DNA of 5,334 nucleotides from Neisseria shayeganii 871 (GTDB lineage Bacteria > Pseudomonadota > Gammaproteobacteria > Burkholderiales > Neisseriaceae): contig NZ_JH164926.1 in assembly GCF_000226875.1 (NCBI RefSeq), positions 938,287-943,620 of the forward strand, read 5' to 3'. A model generated the notes under the pieces. The model had not been told where the DNA came from. It saw nothing but the letters and a program-made list of their open reading frames with translations, and did no database searches. The position numbers were made by a program, and so were the translations under genes. This document shows positions 1 through 3,754 of the stretch, piece after piece; positions within the stretch are counted from its first letter, which is position 1; every line of letters starts with the position of its first letter.

Positions 1-125
1 CTAGCCGAAATCCGGCTCAAATAAAAGCTCCCCAACTCCTCTCAGCTGTGTGTTCAAACGGCTGATGAAGCAATCTTTTCACTCCGCAAGCCATCTCCTG
101 TCACACAGTCCCGCCACAATAGTTT
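1..125. other. Left-edge non-coding flank
   Basis: I see no recognisable gene here. A plus-strand frame reads seven sense codons (LAEIRLK) and stops at TAA 22-24. A minus-strand frame runs about 24 codons to a TAG at positions 3-1. Either could be the tail of a gene outside the window, but both are too short to judge. A small hairpin AGCCG-aaatc-CGGCT sits at 3-17 without a clear T-run. The stretch ends at the left target-site copy (AGTTT, 121-125) of the first inserted repeat element. Confidence 0.4.
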
Positions 126-268
126 GAGACCTTTGCAAAACCCCCAGATGTGGATGCAGTTCAAGGCGTAGCAGCGCAACGAGTGCAGACATATCATATA
201 GATAGGCAAGCGAGTGAGCAGCGCACAACGCAGAAATGCGCCGCAGATGGGGGTTTTGCAAAGGTCTC
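126..268. repeat. 143-bp MITE-like element with 21-bp terminal inverted repeats and 5-bp target duplication
   Basis: The ends are perfect inverted repeats of 21 bp (GAGACCTTTGCAAAACCCC followed by CA). Perfect direct repeats AGTTT flank the element at 121-125 and 269-273, as expected for a target-site duplication. The interior has no transposase and no credible ORF, so it is a non-autonomous (MITE-type) element. Inside, AGCAGCGCA occurs twice, at 170-178 and 217-225. The GAGACCTTTGCAAAA end matches my memory of the ends of IS1106-like IS5-family elements of Neisseria, so such a transposase is the likely mobiliser. That link is recalled, not searched. A 5-bp duplication is not the commonest size in the IS5 family, so the family assignment is less sure than the element itself. 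Confidence 0.75.
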
Positions 269-312
269 AGTTTGTGGTATAGGCTGAGACCTTTGCAAAA
301 CCCCATGCCAAC

Positions 313-352
313 AAACAGCCGGAACATGCTTCATCATGTTCCGGCTGTTTTT
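313..352 (+). terminator. Strong intrinsic terminator hairpin inside the IS-derived element
   Basis: Bases 313-328 pair perfectly with 335-350 (16 bp, AAACAGCCGGAACATG arm) around a 6-nt loop (CTTCAT). A T-run follows at 348-352, so transcripts on the plus strand should end here. The reverse direction has only a weaker T-rich tail. It lies 27 bases inside the left inverted repeat and probably shielded the original insertion sequence from read-through. Confidence 0.75.
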
Positions 353-448
353 GCCTAAAAAGCAGACAAGCTACCCCTAAATCCCCTTCAAGTGCCTCAT
401 CATGCGGCGCTGCCTGCCTGCTCAGGCAGCCATAGGCACACGCATCCT

Positions 449-543
449 AAGACCTTTGCAAAACCCCAGATGTGGATACAGTTCAAGGCGTAGCAGCGCA
501 CAACGCAGAAATGCGCCGCAGATGGGGGTTTTGCAAAGGTCTC
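449..543. repeat. 95-bp internally deleted copy of the MITE-like repeat
   Basis: This copy matches the 126-268 element at both ends. It lacks 47 bp of its middle and one C of the left C-run (143 versus 95 bp). Its first base is A rather than G (AAGACC). The missing segment lies between the two AGCAGCGCA copies seen in the longer element, and only one copy remains here, so a deletion between those 9-bp repeats explains the size. It has no target duplication of its own and its right end is shared with the 258-bp composite element. Confidence 0.65.
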
Positions 544-555
544 AGGCTACCTGAA
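544..555 (+). other. DNA uptake sequence (DUS), Eikenella dialect
   Basis: Exact AGGCTACCTGAA. It starts directly at the right edge of the 258-bp element, and its first five bases are the right copy of the AGGCT target duplication, so the insertion split or abutted this site and regenerated it. DUSs bias natural transformation toward related DNA, by binding the minor pilin ComP. Confidence 0.85.
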
Positions 556-870
556 TAAGCCAGAAACCGCCCATATGCCTGCCCTGGCCGCGTGAAGAGC
601 TGACCGAGTTTTACCGCCGCCTGTTGCTGGCCGATATTGCCGCTGCTGTGCTTTGCCCGCAATACCGAAATCAGAGGCAGCGAATGGGCAGAAATCGACT
701 GGTAGGCGAAAATGTGGACGACTCCCGCCAGCCGCATGAAACGGCTGCGGGCGCACTCGATTCCCTTGCACTCGATTCCCTTGGCCGACTGGACGCTTGA
801 GCTGCTGGCCGAACTGCACGGCCTGACAGGGCAAGGCCACTTTATGTTTCCCAGCCGCACCGTCTGCTGA
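551..870 (+). pseudogene. Truncated tyrosine integrase (P4/prophage type) remnant
   Basis: Three pieces in different frames read like the middle of a P4-like tyrosine recombinase. The first is KPETAHMPAL (557-586). The second, after a frame change near 588, is PREELTEFYRRL followed by ADI. The third, after another shift near 651, is FARNTEIRGSEWAEIDW, then TAG at 703-705. Open reading continues as MWTTPASRMKRLRAHSIPL, then LELLAELHGLTGQGHFMFP, to TGA at 868-870. The first catalytic Arg region (R in FARNTE, usually RPGE) and the family-typical H-[SIV]-[IV]-PL strand are visible. The C-terminal HxxR and tyrosine boxes are missing, and so is the N-terminal arm-binding domain. Two frameshifts, an internal stop and a 15-bp tandem duplication show decay. 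It marks an old prophage or island insertion. No tRNA att site is visible in the window. Confidence 0.75.
753..782 (+). repeat. 15-bp tandem duplication inside the integrase remnant
   Basis: GCACTCGATTCCCTT occurs twice back to back (753-767 and 768-782). In the integrase frame it doubles HSIPL, a segment normally present once. The frame is kept because the unit is five codons, and it probably arose by slippage after the gene lost function. Confidence 0.85.
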
Positions 871-1119
871 TGTAGATTCGCAGTCATGCTAGGCTGCTAT
901 TGTTTAGTCCCGCCATCAGCCCCAAAGTAATTTTTCATACATCGCGCGTAAAGCCGTTCCCAATATGGGAATATTACTACCTTAATTGCGAAATAGCCCA
1001 ATGATACCGTAACCGTATAACGGCTATTAGCGGTCGCACCTTTGCTGCGTAACAAATGTTTCGCCTTTGATAAGTATGTTGCCTTTTATGTTACGCACAC
1101 TTCCACGCTGCCCGTCCAT
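871..1119. other. Intergenic region between integrase remnant and ispF
   Basis: No gene is recognised. A short hairpin TTCCCA-ata-TGGGAA lies at 957-971, and nested CCGT/ACGG and ACCG/CGGT arms lie at 1006-1034. A perfect 9-bp inverted repeat is formed by TGCGTAACA (1046-1054) and TGTTACGCA (1089-1097) with a 34-nt spacer. No hairpin with a T-run suitable for ending the minus-strand ispF message was found. Confidence 0.5.
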
Positions 1120-1596
1120 TTAGCGCACAAGCAACACCACCGCCTGCGCCTCGATGCCTTCCATGCGGCCGAGGTAACCGAGTTTCTCGTTGGTTTTCCC
1201 CTTCACATTGACCGCACCGATGTCCAAGCCCAAATCGGCGGCGATGTTCGCGCGCATGGCGTCAATGTGCGGGCGCAGTTTGGGCTGCTGGGCAATCACC
1301 GTGCTGTCCACATTCACCACACGCCAGCCGGCCGCCTGCACTGCGGCATAAGCGGCGCGCAGCAGCACGCGGCTGTCGGCATCTTTGTGTTCGGCCGCCG
1401 TATCGGGAAACAGCTTGCCGATGTCGCCCAAAGCCGCCGCGCCGAGCAAGGCGTCAGTGATGGCGTGCAGCAAGGCATCGGCATCGGAATGGCCGAGCAG
1501 CCCTTTGTCAAACGGTATGCGCACGCCGCCGAGAATCAGCTCGCGGCCGGCAACCAGTTGGTGGACATCATAGCCCTGTCCGATGCGGATATTCAT
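1120..1596 (-). CDS. ispF: 2-C-methyl-D-erythritol 2,4-cyclodiphosphate synthase
   Basis: This cytosolic MEP-pathway enzyme cyclises CDP-ME 2-phosphate to ME-2,4-cyclodiphosphate with release of CMP. The 158-residue product matches the usual IspF length (about 159). The metal-binding motif GYDVH gives D10 and H12, and H44 (DALLHAITDALLG) completes the zinc site. The GLLGHSDAD loop (32-40), ALGDIGKLFPDT (55-66), IAQQPKL (101-107) and VKGKTNEKLGYLGR (131-144) are the conserved substrate and CMP-binding blocks. The start is ATG at 1596-1594, preceded by the Shine-Dalgarno AAGGAA (complement of 1601-1606). It lies 82 bases downstream of ispD on the same strand with an inverted DUS hairpin between them, so it is either co-transcribed with partial attenuation or separately expressed. 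Family members act as homotrimers. Confidence 0.96.
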   Translation of the reverse strand: MNIRIGQGYDVHQLVAGRELILGGVRIPFDKGLLGHSDADALLHAITDALLGAAALGDIGKLFPDTAAEHKDADSRVLLRAAYAAVQAAGWRVVNVDSTVIAQQPKLRPHIDAMRANIAADLGLDIGAVNVKGKTNEKLGYLGRMEGIEAQAVVLLVR

Positions 1597-1641
1597 GGTC
1601 TTCCTTTAAGTGAATGGTTTGCGGCATCACCGCAAAATCAG

Positions 1642-1653
1642 AGGCTACCTGAA
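1642..1653 (+). other. DNA uptake sequence (DUS)
   Basis: Exact AGGCTACCTGAA, forming one arm of the inverted pair in the ispD-ispF gap. Confidence 0.88.
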
Positions 1654-1677
1654 AAGCCGCCGATGCGGTTTTCCGGT

Positions 1678-1689
1678 TTCAGGTAGCCT
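1678..1689 (-). other. DNA uptake sequence (DUS) containing the ispD stop codon
   Basis: Exact AGGCTACCTGAA on the minus strand. The TGA within it (1681-1679) is the ispD stop codon, so the last codons and termination of ispD are written in the uptake signal. Confidence 0.88.
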
Positions 1690-2389
1690 GTTCGGCCGCC
1701 AACAGCAGGCGGACAATGTATTCGTCCTGCGGCAGCGTCATCTTCAGATTGCGGCTGTCGCCCGCCACCAGTAAAGGCTGCACGCCCAGGCGTTCGACGG
1801 CAGAGGCTTCGTCGGTAATGTCGGCAAAATCGGTGTGGCTCAAAGCCCGCTGCAGCAAATCGGCTCGAAACAGCTGCGGCGTTTGCGCCTGCCACAAACC
1901 CTTGCGCGACACCGTGGCCGCAATCGCCGAGCCTGCACCGGCGCGCTTCAGAGTATCGGCCACCGGCAAAGCCAGAATGCCGCCGGCAGGATGACCGCCG
2001 GCTTGATCCAACAAACGCCGCAAGGCGCTGCGGGGCAAGCAGCAGCGGGCGGCATCGTGCACCAAAATACAATCGTCCGGCCGGGCCAAGCCCTGCGCCA
2101 GCAAAGCATTCAATCCGTTGAACACGCTGTCGGCACGGCTTTCGCCGCCGCAACGCAACCAGGTCACCCGGGCCGCCAGGTTTTCAGGTAGCCTGACTGC
2201 CTGCGCGTAGTACCCGTCTTGGGGCGATACCACCACCGCCACCCGCTCGATCTGCGGTTCGGCCAACAAACGGCGTAGCGTGTGTTCCAACACACTGCGG
2301 CCGTCAATCTCCACATACTGCTTGGGCCGGCCGGCACCGAAACGGCTGCCGACGCCGGCGGCCGGCACCAAAGCCAAATAACGGCTCAT
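1679..2389 (-). CDS. ispD: 2-C-methyl-D-erythritol 4-phosphate cytidylyltransferase
   Basis: This enzyme transfers CMP from CTP to MEP to give CDP-ME, two steps before IspF in the cytosolic MEP pathway. The product is 236 residues, the normal size. The glycine-rich nucleotidyltransferase signature PAAGVGSRFGAGRPKQY spans residues 9-25, with R16 and K23 aligning to the catalytic Arg20/Lys27 of E. coli. Further blocks are GGESRADSVFNGL (81-93), LVHDAARCCL (109-118; the usual Pro after AAR is Cys here), PVADTLKR (142-149), TVSRKGLWQAQTPQ (159-172), TDEASAVE (192-199) and NLKMT (214-218). The start chosen is ATG 2389-2387, preceded by GGAGAGAGG. A longer open frame continues to 2683, but it lies in another frame of dnaQ and lacks family sequence. 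The start overlaps the dnaQ stop by ATGA, indicating translational coupling. A DUS is embedded in frame at residues 66-69. Confidence 0.96.
   Translation of the reverse strand: MSRYLALVPAAGVGSRFGAGRPKQYVEIDGRSVLEHTLRRLLAEPQIERVAVVVSPQDGYYAQAVRLPENLAARVTWLRCGGESRADSVFNGLNALLAQGLARPDDCILVHDAARCCLPRSALRRLLDQAGGHPAGGILALPVADTLKRAGAGSAIAATVSRKGLWQAQTPQLFRADLLQRALSHTDFADITDEASAVERLGVQPLLVAGDSRNLKMTLPQDEYIVRLLLAAEQAT
2183..2194 (-). other. DNA uptake sequence (DUS) inside ispD
   Basis: Exact AGGCTACCTGAA, aligned to the reading frame as AGG CTA CCT GAA, encoding R66-L67-P68-E69 of IspD. The segment falls in the variable stretch between the SPQDGYY and RCGGESRADS blocks, where extra sequence is tolerated. 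Confidence 0.88.
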
Positions 2390-3105
2390 GCCTCTCTCCG
2401 CCACAGGCTGCCGCCGTCGGCGGCTTGATCGAGGCCGTCGAGATAGGCTTCGTGCGCCGCCATTTCGTCGGCATCCGCTTGCAGCACTCTTAAATGCGCC
2501 GGCCGCTCGGAAACAGCGGCAGACCGAATCTCTGCCCGAACATCGGCCTCTTCTTCGGCAAACTGATCCACCAAGCTGAACTGCGAACGGGTCATGCCCA
2601 AATAGACTTCGCTCAACAGCTCGCAATCGATGAGGGCGCCGTGGTAAACACGCTTGCTTCGGTCCACGCCCAGGCGGGTACAAAGCGCGTCCAACGAGTT
2701 TTTCTGCCCGGGATAAAGCTCTTTGGCCATGGCCAAGGTGTCGGTTACCTCCGCTGCCAGCTGGCTGGCGGTGGGCAAACCGGCTTTGCCCAATTCCATG
2801 TCCAAAAAGCCCATATCAAAGGCAGCGTTGTGGATCACCAAATCGGCACCGCGGATGAAATCGGCAATTTCTTCGGCCACCTCGGCAAACTTCGGCTTGT
2901 CGGCCAACTGCGCCAGGGTAATGCCGTGTACCCGCACCGCCTCTTCGGGAATATCCCGCTCCGGGTGCACATACAGATGCAGATAACGGCCGGTGAGGCG
3001 GCGGTCGATCATTTCCAAGCCGGCAAACTCGATCAGACGGTCATCCCTATCGTAATAAAAGCCGGTGGTTTCGGTATCCAGAATAATTTGGCGGGTGGGC
3101 TTCAT
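2386..3105 (-). CDS. dnaQ: DNA polymerase III epsilon subunit, 3'-5' proofreading exonuclease
   Basis: The replicative proofreader of the Pol III core removes misincorporated nucleotides and binds the alpha subunit. The 239-residue product compares with 243 in E. coli. The DEDDh exonuclease motifs are complete: Exo I ILDTETTG (D10, E12), Exo II HNAAFDMGFLD (D97) and Exo III YHGALIDCELL (H155, D160). VHGIT (59-63) and PGQKNSLDALC (132-142) are typical. The C-terminal tail, including AAHEAYLDGLD and GGSLWR, resembles the alpha-binding tail of E. coli DnaQ. I chose ATG 3105-3103 because the protein then begins MKPTRQIILDTETTG like its homologues. Earlier in-frame starts (ATG 3141-3139, TTG 3150-3148) add 12-15 unlike residues, and none of the three has a strong Shine-Dalgarno. 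It is the first gene of the dnaQ-ispD-ispF cluster and overlaps ispD by four bases. Confidence 0.95.
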   Translation of the reverse strand: MKPTRQIILDTETTGFYYDRDDRLIEFAGLEMIDRRLTGRYLHLYVHPERDIPEEAVRVHGITLAQLADKPKFAEVAEEIADFIRGADLVIHNAAFDMGFLDMELGKAGLPTASQLAAEVTDTLAMAKELYPGQKNSLDALCTRLGVDRSKRVYHGALIDCELLSEVYLGMTRSQFSLVDQFAEEEADVRAEIRSAAVSERPAHLRVLQADADEMAAHEAYLDGLDQAADGGSLWRREA

Positions 3106-3379
3106 GGCAACGGCAGGTATTTGAGTCAAAACAGGCCGCATCTTACCCAAAAGCCCGGCCCGCTGCCAGCTTCAGCCCGTTGGCCTGAGGCCGGCTCAGT
3201 GTCAGAAGGCCTGACGATGTGCCGCCACTGGGCGGCGGCTGTCGCGGCCTGCTAAATCTTATCCGCTACCCGGCTTAAACGCTGGCTCACCGCATGCCAG
3301 ATGGTTGTCGTTTCGGCAAACCGCTCGGCTCACAATCGTAAAACCGACAGCAATTTAAACTTTATTCCTTTAAAAAACA
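3106..3379. other. dnaQ leader / intergenic region
   Basis: No gene is recognised. GC-rich inverted repeats near dnaQ include GGCCTGAGGCC (3182-3192), GTCAG-aaggc-CTGAC (3201-3215) and GCCGCC-actg-GGCGGC (3221-3236). None is followed by a clear T-run. I could not find a convincing -35/-10 pair for dnaQ. A 32-codon plus-strand frame (3301-3399) and a short minus-strand frame around 3255-3330 look like chance. The region turns AT-rich after 3350. Confidence 0.4.
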
Positions 3380-3394
3380 GATTGATATTCAATC
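3380..3394. promoter_or_regulatory. Perfect 6-3-6 palindrome over the -35
   Basis: GATTGATATTCAATC is a perfect inverted repeat (GATTGA-tat-TCAATC) covering the -35 hexamer. Placement and symmetry suit a dimeric regulator. It is not a clean FNR site (TTGAT-N4-ATCAA), and I cannot name the regulator. Confidence 0.35.
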
Positions 3395-3410
3395 ATTAGA
3401 AAATAATAAT
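3382..3410 (+). promoter_or_regulatory. Sigma70-type promoter of the putative sRNA
   Basis: The -35 is TTGATA (3382-3387, 5/6 match) and the -10 is AATAAT (3405-3410, 5/6 match), with exactly 17 bp between them. The predicted start of transcription is about 3416-3418. A weaker alternative downstream is TTGCTA (3420-3425), 17 bp, TAAGAT (3443-3448), with a start near 3455. Confidence 0.6.
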
Positions 3411-3418
3411 AATTATCA
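3404..3418 (+). promoter_or_regulatory. Fur box overlapping the -10
   Basis: TAATAATAATTATCA matches the 7-1-7 Fur consensus TGATAAT-N-ATTATCA with one mismatch (position 2). It overlaps the -10 and the predicted start, where bound Fe-Fur would block RNA polymerase. The expected effect is repression when iron is plentiful and expression when iron is scarce. Confidence 0.7.
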
Positions 3419-3575
3419 TTTGCTATTTAAATTAAGTTTGGGTAAGATACGCACATGTTCAACGAAGCGGAAGTTTGGTTGAATCCCCCTTAGGAGTATT
3501 GCTTGGCAGTATTCCTCCCCTTTTGGTAGTGGTTTGTGTTCCTTTTGCGCCCCGTCTCATCGGGGCGATTTTTTT
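3417..3575 (+). ncRNA. Putative Fur-repressed small regulatory RNA (NrrF/RyhB-like architecture)
   Basis: A promoter with an overlapping Fur box is followed by about 160 nt that end in a strong intrinsic terminator, with no credible protein. Three stems are visible: TTCAAC/GTTGAA (3458-3463 with 3478-3483), AGGAGTATTGC/GCAGTATTCCT (3492-3502 with 3506-3516; 11 bp, two G-U pairs, triloop) and the terminator. Between them are unpaired C/U-rich linkers (CCCCCTT at 3485-3491; CCCCTTTTGG at 3517-3526; TTCCTTTT at 3539-3546) suited to pairing with ribosome-binding sites. In Neisseria, NrrF is a Fur-controlled sRNA that lowers succinate dehydrogenase expression under iron starvation. A similar role is inferred here from layout only; I could not check sequence homology. 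If the weaker promoter is used the RNA would be about 121 nt. The alternative is a long transporter leader with a terminator-based attenuator. Confidence 0.6.
3548..3575 (+). terminator. Intrinsic terminator of the putative sRNA
   Basis: CGCCCCG (3548-3554) pairs with CGGGGCG (3561-3567) around a 6-nt loop, and seven consecutive T follow at 3569-3575. No annotated gene precedes it on the plus strand in this interval, so it implies a short independent transcript. Confidence 0.88.
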
Positions 3576-3754
3576 GTCCATTTTGCCGCGTACAAGCAAA
3601 ATCCTCTTGTCTTTACAATTATTAACTGGCATTATCGCTTCTTCTTGCAATCCCTACGCCGGCGCCTGTTCCATATTACGGGAGCAAAACCTCGTTAATC
3701 AGGAAACCGGCCGGTACTTCACGATTCCCTTTAAGACAAGAAAAAGGAAACATC
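3576..3754 (+). promoter_or_regulatory. Transporter leader with Shine-Dalgarno
   Basis: This is about 180 bases between the sRNA terminator and the transporter start. A possible -10 TACAAT (3614-3619) has no good -35 at standard spacing. The Shine-Dalgarno AAGGA (3744-3748) lies six bases before ATG 3755 and fixes that start. AAAAGGAA at 3742-3749 is complementary over eight bases to TTCCTTTT (3539-3546) of the putative sRNA. Confidence 0.45.

Larger units (their letters stand above)
286..543. mobile_element. 258-bp composite IS-end/MITE element inserted in a DNA uptake sequence
   Basis: The element begins and ends with the inverted repeat GAGACCTTTGCAAAACCCC (19 bp identical at both ends). 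Perfect direct repeats AGGCT flank it at 281-285 and 544-548, consistent with a 5-bp target duplication. The left part (286-448) has a 16-bp terminator hairpin and a second hairpin (409-416 with 423-430). This layout resembles, from memory, the non-coding end of neisserial IS1106-like IS5-family elements. The right part (449-543) is a shortened version of the neighbouring 143-bp repeat. No transposase frame is present. The right target copy is also the first five bases of an intact DUS. Confidence 0.65.
1642..1689 (-). terminator. Inverted DUS pair forming a terminator-like hairpin between ispD and ispF
   Basis: AGGCTACCTGAAA (1642-1654) and its reverse complement (1677-1689) make a 13-bp perfect stem. 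The loop contains a smaller CCGC-cgat-GCGG hairpin (1657-1668). Inverted DUS pairs commonly serve as terminators in Neisseriaceae. On the minus strand only a weak T-tract (ATTTT) follows a few bases later, so termination may be partial. The ispD stop codon lies inside the upstream arm. Confidence 0.6.

Noticed and set aside
126..543. CRISPR array
   Set aside because: The repeated GAGACCTTTGCAAAACCCC motifs are in inverted pairs at element ends, with no regular direct-repeat/spacer spacing and no cas genes.
126..543. Correia (CREE/NEMIS) elements
   Set aside because: The Correia terminal repeat (TATAGTGGATTAA-type) is absent. These ends are GAGACCTTTGC, a different family.
483..887. Minus-strand frames of 134 and 97 codons
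   Set aside because: They cross the MITE-like repeat and run antisense to the integrase remnant, with no family features.
1042..1686. 214-codon plus-strand open frame
   Set aside because: Antisense to ispF. IspF has all family motifs and a proper RBS, and this frame resembles nothing.
2390..2683. N-terminal extension of the ispD frame to 334 codons
   Set aside because: It overlaps dnaQ in another frame, is Arg/Ser-rich without family similarity, and the ATG at 2389 has an RBS and gives the normal IspD length.
3106..3150. Longer dnaQ start (TTG 3150 or ATG 3141)
   Set aside because: The extra residues do not resemble DnaQ N-termini, and the ATG at 3105 puts the Exo I motif at the usual distance. 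The longer form cannot be fully excluded.
2494..3255. 253-codon plus-strand open frame
   Set aside because: Antisense shadow of dnaQ, whose exonuclease motifs are complete on the other strand.
3404..3418. Fur box acting on divergent dnaQ
   Set aside because: It lies about 300 bases from dnaQ, and no minus-strand promoter was found overlapping it, whereas a good plus-strand promoter overlaps it directly.
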